The translations under genes and the position numbers were made by a program. Of a stretch of 64,000 nucleotides of DNA, positions 36,701 through 44,800 are shown piece by piece; position 1 is the first letter of the stretch; every line of letters begins with the position of its first letter. The DNA is from Marinilabiliales bacterium. GTDB taxonomy: Bacteria > Bacteroidota > Bacteroidia > Bacteroidales > PUMT01. The stretch spans positions 18,477 to 82,476 of the forward strand of contig REEN01000057.1 of NCBI GenBank assembly GCA_007695015.1. The letters run 5' to 3'. Under the pieces are notes generated by a model, which searched no databases, was not told where the DNA came from, and worked only from the letters and a program-made list of their open reading frames with translations.

Positions 36701-36818
36701 CAGCCAGGTGATGGGCTTTACCCTGGAGCAGGCGGCATCGGCCCTGCCTCCTCACCTGAGGCCCTCTAATGAAATTATCAGGCAGATCGGCAGGGAACTG
36801 GAGCAGGCCTCAAGGTAG
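33789..36818 (+). CDS. GH78 alpha-L-rhamnosidase
   Basis: ATG 33789 (MQTAMNNRAMILILIISMAM) gives a clear signal peptide ending near IRAQD and 1009 residues. Domains in order: an N-terminal fibronectin-like Bac_rhamnosid_N region (AFRIQSALSPE, RYYWRVRVWDNHG), a carbohydrate-binding region (YVTAHGVYEMHINGRRVG), the six-hairpin catalytic domain with CPQRDERMGWTGD near residue 500, and a C-terminal beta domain (SPIPGGGMDHARA). The family removes terminal L-rhamnose from plant polysaccharides or glycosides. The C-terminus (about 100 residues after the beta domain) is an unassigned helical extension. Periplasmic or outer-membrane action is likely. No SusCD pair lies adjacent. Confidence 0.92.
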   Translation: MQTAMNNRAMILILIISMAMPSAAIIRAQDLAPLSAGNLKTNYYTNPVGIDTPVPAFSWIISGDLQNTLQTAFRIQSALSPEKLEEGDLVWDSHRVEAGTSVHNRWKGPGLEPATRYYWRVRVWDNHGRVSPWSETAFFETALLSPQNWQSSWIEPDIEEDFSVSQPAPMLRSEFDAGSGIVSARAYVTAHGVYEMHINGRRVGNELFSPGWTSYHNRLQYQTYDITGHLQQGSNAVGVYLGDGWFRGFIGWGDQRNYYGETLALLARIEITYADGSTQVYGTGEEWRSSTGPILWSDIYNGEYYDARLEKEGWTMPGYDDGDWHGVRIAGHGKEKLIAQQGPPVLKIQELKPINIFTTPEGDLVADMGQNMIGWIKLRVDGPAGTRVTLRHAEVLDREGNFYTENLRSADQTNTYVLKGGGEEIWEPRFTFQGFRYVAIEGYPGRLTPEALTGVVIHSDMEPTGHFQSSHTLVNQLQHNIVWGQKGNFLEVPTDCPQRDERMGWTGDIQVFAPTSNINMNTAGFLTKWLGDLAADQNEQGSVPHVVPNVLGDGAYGSAGWGDAALIVPWSLYNYFGDTGILEKQYESMKAWVEFMRRRAATNDRPYLWDVDFSFGDWLSYSTHSNAHYPGAYTDFHMIATMFFARSADLLRRSAMVLGKDDDAEEYGALFEKIREAFLHEYVTAGGRVMSDTQTSYLLALAHNLLPADKIPVAVNRLVDDVRGRGHLTTGFLGTPHLNPVLSSYGHHDVAYNLLLRESYPSWLYPVTMDATTIWERWDGIQPDGSFQSEGMNSFNHYAYGAIGEWLFETVAGISPDPGSGYRTSQISPIPGGGMDHARAMIVTMYGKLESAWELDGNRFSIDVEVPPNTSATLTLPAARLEDVGGSAAGESNPGILGMSQSGNDVIVRLGSGRYTFSYESDELAQLAGSREPEMQPIVRTGNKIGELLAVKYSREILYRNLPELTGSPWLSQVMGFTLEQAASALPPHLRPSNEIIRQIGRELEQASR

Positions 36819-36929
36819 AGGTTGCCGGGTGCCCCCCGATTGCAGGCATCGGCTTTCAAACGGGGCTGACCGCGGCGAAAGGTGGCCGGAGTTGCCCGCA
36901 TCAGGCCCCACCCGGGGGCTCCCTTCCTG

Positions 36930-37622
36930 TTATTTCTTTTTCTGCCCGTAGTAGGCGCCGCTGCCATGCTTGCGCAGGTAATGGATGTCGAGCAGGTGAC
37001 CGGCCACGGAGTACCGGTTTCCAAGAACCTCGGTGCGGAAGGCCATTTTGGCCACCTCTTCCAGCACAAGCGCACTTTCAAGCGCCTGCCCGGCATCCCT
37101 GCCCCAGGTAAAGGGTGCATGCGCATGCACCAGTACCCCCGGCATCTCAAGGGGATCTAGGTCCTTAAACCTTTCGACAATGACCCGTCCCGTGTTCAGC
37201 TCATAATCAGACGCTGTCTCTTTTTCAGAAAGGGGGCGTGTGCACGGCACCTCGCCATAGAAGTAGTCGGCGTGCGTGGTCCCGTAAACAGGTATTCCCC
37301 GTCCTGCCTGTGCCCAGCTTGTGGCCCACTCAGCATGGGTATGTACCACCCCTCCGATACCCTCAAATTTTCTGTAAAGCTCAAGGTGAGTAAGGGTATC
37401 GGAAGATGGTTTCCACTTCCCTTCAACTGTTCTGCCCTCCATATCAACAACCACCATATCGTCGGGCCCCATTTCATCATACGGGACTCCGCTGGGCTTT
37501 ATGACCACAAGCTGCCCTGCACGGTCAATACCGCTGGCGTTGCCCCAGGTCATAATTGCAAGTCCCCTGTCCCTTAAGGCTAAGTTGACTGCCAGAACCT
37601 CTTTTTTCAGCTCTTCAAGCAT
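36930..37622 (-). CDS. araD: L-ribulose-5-phosphate 4-epimerase
   Basis: A 230-residue class II aldolase-fold enzyme converting L-ribulose-5-phosphate to D-xylulose-5-phosphate. Seen: TWGNASGIDR, IKPSGVPYDEM, and zinc ligands in VVHTHAEWATSWAQAG and a later VLVHAHAPFTWG. It starts 12 bases after araA on the same strand, the last gene of the arabinose operon. The gene order transporter-regulator-araA-araD places it in catabolism. Confidence 0.96.
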   Translation of the reverse strand: MLEELKKEVLAVNLALRDRGLAIMTWGNASGIDRAGQLVVIKPSGVPYDEMGPDDMVVVDMEGRTVEGKWKPSSDTLTHLELYRKFEGIGGVVHTHAEWATSWAQAGRGIPVYGTTHADYFYGEVPCTRPLSEKETASDYELNTGRVIVERFKDLDPLEMPGVLVHAHAPFTWGRDAGQALESALVLEEVAKMAFRTEVLGNRYSVAGHLLDIHYLRKHGSGAYYGQKKK

Positions 37623-37634
37623 ATCAGTAAAGTT

Positions 37635-39152
37635 TCACTTCATTTTATAGTACAGCTCGTTCCACCTCAGCTCGTTTTTAAGCTCCCTTATGCTGGTATC
37701 CGCATCTATAAGCAGGTATTCAATGCCGCACATCGAGGCAAAATGTTCCATATGCACAGGCCTGAGCGCCAGGCTGAACCCGGTGTGATGCGCACCACCG
37801 GCCAGGATCCAGGCGGTTGCCGCCACCCTCAGGTCGGGGTCAGGCACCCATAGCGCCCTGGCAACCGGCAGTTCGGGCAGGTCGGGAGATTCGACGCTGG
37901 TAACGGTGTTCAGCACCAGCCTGAAACGGTCGCCCATGTCAAGGAGAGTGGCATTAAGCGCCTTGCCCGTTGTCACGGGGAAAACCAGCCTGGGCGGGTC
38001 ATCCTTGCCTCCAATGGAGAGGGGGTGCAGCTCAAGGGAAGGCTTAGCCGACGCTATCGACGGACACACCTCCAGCATATGTGCACCCAGCACCTTCATG
38101 CCCGAGGGGTCGAGATGGTAGGTATAGTCCTCCATAAACGAGGTCCCTCCTCCCATTCCCCTGCTCATGATCTTCATGCACCTTACCAGTGCCGCCGTTT
38201 TCCAGTCGCCCTCCGCTCCGAAACCGTAACCTTTCTCCATCAGTCTCTGTACCGCCAGTCCAGGCAATTGACTCAGTCCGTGAAGATCCTCGAAAGTGGT
38301 AGTAAAGGCCCCGAAACCACCATCCTCCAGGAATCCCTGGAGTCCCCGTTCGATCCGTGCAGATTCCTCCAGGCGCCGTACTGCAGCCTGATCGTTCGTT
38401 ATCTTCCCCGAAAGGGAATAGGTGTCCTTATATTCGGCAACAAGTGCTTTCACATCGCTATCGGACACAGCCCCGGCAGCTGCGGCAAGTTCGCCGACGC
38501 CGTAACCCCTGGTTGACCATCCCATCTGCATCCTGGCCGCTACCTTGTCGCCCTCGGTAACCGCCACGTCGCGCATATTGTCGCCAAAACGCGCTATTTT
38601 GAGTGAGAGGGACTCGTCTCGGCCCAGCGCTGCCCTGGTCCACTGGCCAATATCATCCATTACATCAGGGTCCTGCCAGTGGCCCGTCACCACGTGACGG
38701 TCAATACGCATACGGCTGCATATAAACCCGAACTCCCTGTCGCCGTGAGCGGACTGGTTCAGGTTCATGAAGTCCATATCGATGTTTTTCCACGGGATGT
38801 CGCGGTTGTGCTGGGTGTGCAGGTGCAGCATGGGTTTCGTCAGCTCCCGCAGGCCCGCGATCCACATCTGTGCAGGCGAGAAGGTGTGCATCCAGCATAT
38901 CACTCCAATACATGCAGGATCGCTGTTAGCCTCACGGCAGGCCGCCAGTATATCCTCGGAGGTTGTCAGAACGGGCTTTGGCAACACCTGTGCCAGGGGT
39001 TGCGTTTCCCCGGGGGTAAGCTGCCCGATGCCCTTCCCCACGGCCGAAGCGATCTCCATTGAATTCGTGTCAACCTTTTTAAGGGTCTCATCTCCGTACA
39101 GGTGCTGGCTCCCGGTAAGGAACCACAAAGTTCTTGCTTCTTTTTTATGCAT
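37635..39152 (-). CDS. araA: L-arabinose isomerase
   Basis: A 505-residue enzyme that isomerises L-arabinose to L-ribulose with a divalent metal. Seen: LWFLTGSQHLYGDETL at the N-terminus, CWMHTFSPAQMWI, LHTQHNRDIPW, GYGFGAEGDWKTAALVR carrying a metal-binding glutamate, FMEDYTYHLDP and GGAHHTGFS. Full length with an ATG start. It lies 64 bases after the NUDIX regulator and 12 before araD. Confidence 0.98.
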   Translation of the reverse strand: MHKKEARTLWFLTGSQHLYGDETLKKVDTNSMEIASAVGKGIGQLTPGETQPLAQVLPKPVLTTSEDILAACREANSDPACIGVICWMHTFSPAQMWIAGLRELTKPMLHLHTQHNRDIPWKNIDMDFMNLNQSAHGDREFGFICSRMRIDRHVVTGHWQDPDVMDDIGQWTRAALGRDESLSLKIARFGDNMRDVAVTEGDKVAARMQMGWSTRGYGVGELAAAAGAVSDSDVKALVAEYKDTYSLSGKITNDQAAVRRLEESARIERGLQGFLEDGGFGAFTTTFEDLHGLSQLPGLAVQRLMEKGYGFGAEGDWKTAALVRCMKIMSRGMGGGTSFMEDYTYHLDPSGMKVLGAHMLEVCPSIASAKPSLELHPLSIGGKDDPPRLVFPVTTGKALNATLLDMGDRFRLVLNTVTSVESPDLPELPVARALWVPDPDLRVAATAWILAGGAHHTGFSLALRPVHMEHFASMCGIEYLLIDADTSIRELKNELRWNELYYKMK

Positions 39153-39216
39153 AACAACTATTTTTTATTCCGGCCGGAGCCGGGGTTCATAATCTACCTC
39201 CAGGAATTAGCCAGAC

Positions 39217-39912
39217 CTACATTTCAAAATGGTCGCCGCTCCCTATGAGCCTGTCATATTTTTCGCTGTCAAACCTGTAGAGCCATGCCCCCCTTTTGGA
39301 GCTGACCCTGTCCTTCTCATCCAGCCGGGTCAGCACATCCATTGAAAGGATCCTTTTGCGGAAATTGCGTTTATCCAGTTTCCGCTGGTGTATAGCCTCA
39401 TACAGCTTCTGAAGCTGTGTCAGGGTGAACTTTTCAGGAAGCAATTCAAAACCCACCGGCTGGATTAGTGATTTGCGCCTTAATCTTTTTATCGCCTTAT
39501 CAACCATTTCGGCGTGGTCGAATACGAGCTCCGGCAATGAGTCGAAGGAGAACCACCTTGCCGGATTGCCGTCACCGGCACTTTCATCCAGCCTCTCCGT
39601 CCGGATAAGGGCGTAATAGGCCACCGAGATGACCCGGCCTCCCGGGTCGCGGTCCGGCTCCCCGTATGTATAGAGCTGTTCCAGGTAAACATCATCCAGC
39701 CCGGTAAGCCTGTTCAGTATCCTGGCTGCCGCATCGTCAAGGTTTTCATCGCTCCCTACAAATCCGCCCATCAGCGACCAGCAGTTCCTGCAGGGCTCAA
39801 ACATCCTTTTAACAAGCAGAAGCTGCAGCCTGTCGTCATCAAATCCGAAAACGATGCAGTCCACCGCAACATTGAACCTTCCGCTTTCAGGATATTTGTT
39901 TTCGCCAAACAC
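39217..39912 (-). CDS. araR: NrtR-type NUDIX regulator of arabinose use (AraR-like)
   Basis: A 231-residue regulator: a NUDIX fold (residues about 12-150) followed by a winged helix-turn-helix (about 165-228, SLIQPVGFELLPEKFTLTQL...RRNFRKRIL-type). The NUDIX box begins GGFVGSDENLDDAAAR, but the catalytic RE-x-x-EE positions read R-I-L-N-R-L, so it should be a ligand-binding rather than hydrolytic domain. Established knowledge: in Bacteroides an NrtR-family AraR represses arabinose genes. It starts at GTG 39912, six bases after the symporter stop, and precedes araA. The presumed effector is arabinose. Confidence 0.85.
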   Translation of the reverse strand: MFGENKYPESGRFNVAVDCIVFGFDDDRLQLLLVKRMFEPCRNCWSLMGGFVGSDENLDDAAARILNRLTGLDDVYLEQLYTYGEPDRDPGGRVISVAYYALIRTERLDESAGDGNPARWFSFDSLPELVFDHAEMVDKAIKRLRRKSLIQPVGFELLPEKFTLTQLQKLYEAIHQRKLDKRNFRKRILSMDVLTRLDEKDRVSSKRGAWLYRFDSEKYDRLIGSGDHFEM

Positions 39913-39918
39913 TTTTTC

Positions 39919-41568
39919 CTACCAGAAGTATATATAGAAAAGGCCAATAACACCCAGGATGATGACGGAATGTACAACGTCCCACCTGTTCCAGCTCGCC
40001 CTGGTTTCCAGCTTCTGCTCCTCGTTGGCCGATCCGTATGTAAGTCCCACTGTCTTCGACCTGTCTGCCGGCTTTGTGAAGAACGAGACCACCACTATGA
40101 CCAATATGCACAGGAAAAACAGGTAAATGGAATAGTGCAGCCAGTTATGTTGCAGGATGACCTGGTAGAACAATCCCTGCGGATCGAGATACGGCTCCAT
40201 GATATTTGCCGCAAGCCTTGTCATACCCAGTATAAAGCCTGTCATCAGTCCCGCAAACCCGGCCGCCGGCGTGGCCCTTTTCCAGAACACCCCCAGAAGG
40301 AATACAGATGCGATACCTGGTGATAAGAGCGACTGCACATCCTGCAGGTACTGGTACAGAACCTGCCCGATCCCCCGCATTACCGGGATCCATAATATCC
40401 CAAGGACCACGATCACCGTGGTCGCCCACCGGCCCACATAAACAAGGTGTTTTTCAGATGATTCCGGTTTGAACCTCTTATAGAAATCCACCGTGAAGAG
40501 TATTGCCGACGAGTTGAACAGCGAGGCCAGCGAGCTCATTAGCGCTGCAATCAGTCCGCCCACAACCACTCCTTTAAGTCCGGCAGGCAGAAGGTTGCTG
40601 ACAAGCGCCGAGAACGCGGCATCTGAAGAACTGAGCTCCATCATGCCTTTCTGATGCAGGGCGTAGGCTATCATACCGGGTATCAGGAATATGAAGACGG
40701 GAAGAAGCTTCAGGTATGCCCCGAAGATAGTGCCTCTCCTGGCCTGTTTCTGATCGCGTCCCGAGAGCACGCGCTGCACGATATACTGGTCGGTGCACCA
40801 GTACCAGAAGCCGATGATAGCAGATCCCAGGAGAACACCGGTCCACGGGAACTCCGAATCCCTGTGCGATCGCATCAGGCTTGTCATCGAATCCCCATGC
40901 ACTGTCACATTGGCACTGCAGATCTCTATCAGCTCGTTCCATCCTCCAAGCTCCCTGAGTCCCACGATAAGGATCACTACAGACCCCAGCAGCAGCACCG
41001 GCATCTGGAGTATCGATGTATAGAGCACCGACTTCATGCCGCCTATAACGGTGTAGATACCAGTTACAACAACGAGCCCGATCGCCCCGATCCAGAAAAA
41101 GTCTATCCCCATCCACTCGTCAATGCCAAACACCTCCTTGAAAACAATACCGCCTGCATAGACCGTAACGGCAACCTTGGTAAGAACGTAGCTGACCAGC
41201 GAGATTATCGACAGGAAATTACGGGATGCTGAATTGTAACGTCTTTCCAGGAATTCGGGCATGGTGAACACCCTGCTACGCGCATAGAATGGAACAAACA
41301 CCCAGCCCAGTACAAGGATCATCCATCCGTGCATCTCCCAGTGCGCCATGGCCATACCTGTTTCAGCGCCGGCCCCGGCAAGTCCCACCAGGTGTTCAGA
41401 ACCGATATTGGATGCAAATATTGATGCTCCAATGGCAAGCCATCCGGCGTTCCTGCCGGCAAGGAAATAGTCGGTCGAGGTCTCCTCCTTTTGTCGGATA
41501 ACCCACCATACAACCCAGAAAAGCAGAACAAAGAATGCTCCCAGTACAATCCAGTCAATTGTAGTCAT
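39919..41568 (-). CDS. Sodium:solute symporter, presumed arabinose transporter
   Basis: ATG 41568 (MTTIDWIVLGAFFVLLFWVV) gives 549 residues. The upstream in-frame extension crosses the palindrome and is unlikely to be translated. About 13-14 hydrophobic segments fit the SSS family, with STDYFLAGRNAGWLAIGAS, the SSS signature-like SLVSYVLTKVAVTVYAG and a C-terminal ILVIVVVSFF segment. First gene of the operon with the AraR-like regulator, araA and araD. An arabinose (or pentose) substrate is inferred from context. Confidence 0.87.
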   Translation of the reverse strand: MTTIDWIVLGAFFVLLFWVVWWVIRQKEETSTDYFLAGRNAGWLAIGASIFASNIGSEHLVGLAGAGAETGMAMAHWEMHGWMILVLGWVFVPFYARSRVFTMPEFLERRYNSASRNFLSIISLVSYVLTKVAVTVYAGGIVFKEVFGIDEWMGIDFFWIGAIGLVVVTGIYTVIGGMKSVLYTSILQMPVLLLGSVVILIVGLRELGGWNELIEICSANVTVHGDSMTSLMRSHRDSEFPWTGVLLGSAIIGFWYWCTDQYIVQRVLSGRDQKQARRGTIFGAYLKLLPVFIFLIPGMIAYALHQKGMMELSSSDAAFSALVSNLLPAGLKGVVVGGLIAALMSSLASLFNSSAILFTVDFYKRFKPESSEKHLVYVGRWATTVIVVLGILWIPVMRGIGQVLYQYLQDVQSLLSPGIASVFLLGVFWKRATPAAGFAGLMTGFILGMTRLAANIMEPYLDPQGLFYQVILQHNWLHYSIYLFFLCILVIVVVSFFTKPADRSKTVGLTYGSANEEQKLETRASWNRWDVVHSVIILGVIGLFYIYFW

Positions 41569-41594
41569 CTGTTTGAGTTTAAGGATTATTATTA

Positions 41595-41609
41595 GTGTAC
41601 CTGGTACAC
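41595..41609. promoter_or_regulatory. Candidate AraR operator upstream of the arabinose operon
   Basis: GTGTACC T GGTACAC is a perfect 7-1-7 inverted repeat centred at 41602, 27 bases upstream of the symporter ATG. Placement fits a repressor site for the operon that includes the AraR-like gene. I did not find a full copy elsewhere, including before araB. The binding claim is inference. Confidence 0.55.
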
Positions 41610-41806
41610 CTTTTGATAAACCCAAAACTAAGGCTTTAATCCAAAAAATCAAATAGTCCCGCGAAAAAAACAATAAATTGATCTGGTTCCCGGGCTATCA
41701 GCCCTTTACATTGTATGCGACTGAGAATGCCTGTCCACTTTCAGCAGTGGCCGGCGGCAGGCCCGGGCAGATCCAGACAGTTCCCGGCAGCCCCGGACAA
41801 CACAGG

Positions 41807-41840
41807 GCGGCTCCGGTCGGCCCCGGCAGCCCGGAGCCGC
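41807..41840 (-). terminator. Strong hairpin after the glycogen synthase/phosphorylase gene
   Basis: GCGGCTCCGG (41807-41816) and CCGGAGCCGC (41831-41840) form a perfect 10-bp stem with a 14-base loop, three bases beyond the TAG at 41843-41845. There is no T tract after it on the minus strand. It may therefore be a 3'-stabilising stem or a non-canonical terminator for the glycogen operon. The surrounding 41,750-41,842 segment is GC-rich with short repeated CCCGGCAG units. Confidence 0.5.
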
Positions 41841-41842
41841 GC

Positions 41843-44800
41843 CTAGATCCACTTCACTATTGCCAGATCCTGCCTGTGCGGAATATCGGGGTGCTTCGGA
41901 AAGATTCTGATACCGTAATGGAATGCCCCGGCCCGCGTAGGGTAGATCTGGAGACTGTACCGTGCCAGTCCCCCTTCTATATTCTCAAGCCGTAGCTCCT
42001 GAACATCGGGTTTTGCCATAGTTCCGTTTTTCGGGTTCTTTTCGGCAACGACCAGTTCAACACCTACCGACGATACATTCAGGTCCTTCAGGTCCAGCAC
42101 CACATATCCGGCATGTTCCTGTCCGAGCATCAGTGGCTTTCCTGAAGTATCGGGGTAGATAACCTCAACAACCTCGATGCGGTCCCATCCCATTATCATC
42201 CTCTGTTTCCAGGATGCAAGCTGTTTTGCCAGCTCGTAGCCATTGCTGCAAAGCCTTACCGATCGCTCATGCAGCTTGTTGTAGAACCTGCCGGCATAAT
42301 CATTCAGCATACGCCTCATCGTGAACAGAGGGGCAATTCCGCTTACCGAATTCTTGATGGTACTGACCCACTCCTGCGGGACATCCGATTTGTCTCTTTC
42401 GTAGAACATCGGAATTATCTCATCTTCCAGTATACTATATATGGTGTCGGCATCGAGCTCGTCCTGAAAATCCTGGTTGTCATATACCCTCTCTTCAGGA
42501 AGCGCCCAACCGGCACCCGGGCGGTAACCCTCCACCCACCATCCGTCAAGCACGCTGAAATTGAGCACCCCGTTCATCACAGCCTTCATCCCGCTGGTAC
42601 CCGACGCCTCCAGGGGCCTGGTTGGTGTGTTAAGCCACACATCGACTCCCTGGACAAGCATCCTTGCCAGCTCAACATCATAATTCTGAAGGAATAGAAT
42701 CCTCCCTGAAAATTCGGGCCGTTTCGATATGGTGATAATATGTTTCATGAGCTCCTGCCCGGCCTTGTCATTGGGATGTGCCTTGCCGGCAAAAAGGAAC
42801 TGTACCGGCCGGTCAGGGTTGTTCACTATGGAGGCAAGCCGGTCGACGTCCCTGAAGAGCAGCTGAGCTCTCTTGTATGTGGCGAAGCGCCGTGCAAAAC
42901 CCACGGTGAGGTGTTGGGAAGAAAACTTTTCCCTGACGTTCAGATAGTATCGGGGACTCTCCTGGCGGTTATGCCAGCTTGCCCGGGTACGCTCAATAAT
43001 GTGGTCGGCCAGCCTCTTTCTGAGCAGCTGCCTGATCTCCCAAACCCTTGCGCTGTCAGCTTCCATAACAGGCTGCCAGGTTTCGGGCAGATGCTGCTGT
43101 TCCCGGTAACCTGCTCCCATCAGCTCTTCATAAAGGCCTTTCCATTCGGCTGCAGTCCACGTATCATGATGAACCCCATTGGTAACATAGCCAATGTGCA
43201 GTTCCTCCGGAAGGTATCCATTCCACAGATCGTTGAAAATATTCCTGCTAACCGCACCGTGAAGGCGGCTTACACCGTTAACCTCCTGTGACAGGTTGGC
43301 TGCCAGGTAAGACATTGAGAATTTCTCACCGGGGTCATCGGGATGTATCTTGCCCAGGTTCATGAACTGGCTCCAGCTGATATTGAGCCTCCGGGGATAA
43401 TGTGCGATATAGGTCCGCAGCAGGTTTTCATCAAATGCATCATGCCCTGCAGGAACCGGGGTGTGGGTAGTGAAGAGGGTTGAGGCCCTAACGACCTCAA
43501 GAGCCTGGTAGAATGACAGCTTATGATCATTAACGAACCTGTTCAGCCTTTCAACACCTATGAATGCTGCATGTCCCTCGTTACAGTGGTAAATATCAGG
43601 CTTCTCGCCAATTGTCCTCAAAGCCCTGATACCTCCGATACCCAGGATCATCTCCTGCCTGAACCTGTTCTCCCAGTCTCCCCCATAAAGGTGATGAGTT
43701 ATTGCCCTGTCCTGCTCCCTGTTATCATCAAAGTCGGTATCAAGAAGGTACAACGGTACACGCCCCACATCGACCCTCCATATCCTCGCCTTTACTGTGC
43801 GCCCGGGGAAAGCGATGCTGACCACGGCCCACCTGCCATCATCATGGCGCACCGGCCTGGCCGGGATCCGGGTAAAGTCTGTGGCATCATAATTTGCAAC
43901 CTGATCGCCTCCGGCCGAGATCTGCTGCCTGAAATAACCATACCTGTAAAGCAGCCCCACGGCAACCATATCGGTTCCCGAATCACTTGCCTCCTTAAGG
44001 TAGTCGCCAGCCAGTACACCAAGTCCCCCGCTGTATATCGGGAGACTCCCATGAATTCCGTATTCCATGCTGAAATATGCTATACGGTATCCGTTGCCGG
44101 GCCTTTCCATATAGTTTCTGAAATTCCCGTAGACCCTGTCCAGTTCAGCCAGAAATCCCTCATCCTTCTCAAGTAACATGAGCCTCTTGTAGCTCACCTT
44201 CTCAAGAAAATCGACCGGGTTCCCTCCTGTTTCGCCCCACAACCCCGGGTCGACCAGCCTGAATAGCTGACCGGCATCTTCATTCCAGCTCCACCAGAGG
44301 TTCCTTGACAGCTCATCAAGAGCCGAAAGACGCCCGGGCAGGTTCTTATGCACGAATATGGTTTTCCATCTGGGGTCATGCAGGCTGCTGAACTTATATA
44401 CAGACGGAAGTATCTCAGGAGTCACAACCGGTTCTATCTCTCTCACTCTTGGTGCGCAATTCTCATAAGCGGTATGCCAGGCCCTCAATAAGTATCCGAT
44501 CTGCCTGCTCCAGTCCGTTACCTCCATCAGGGCCTCTGCATTCTCTTTCATGCCGGCTCCCTGTCTGCCTGCATCGGACAGGGAGATCACTGCACCGGCA
44601 ATTTCTGAGGCCACCCGGTCATAATTGTCATCGTCCCTCTCAATGATATGCAGGGCCTGGATATCGCCTTTGTACTGACTTTTTATCCACTGTGCATAAC
44701 CGCAAAGGCTGGTGGTTATTACAGGCACCCCAAAAGCTATACTTTCCATTGGCGAATACCCCCATGGTTCATAATATGAGGGGAAGACGGCCATGTCAAA

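Noticed and set aside
41569..41673. 35-codon upstream extension of the symporter frame
   Set aside because: Crosses the palindromic candidate operator; the SSS N-terminus begins at ATG 41568.
43523..44176. Plus-strand open frame of 217 codons
   Set aside because: Antisense to the phosphorylase half of the fusion; codon-shadow composition.
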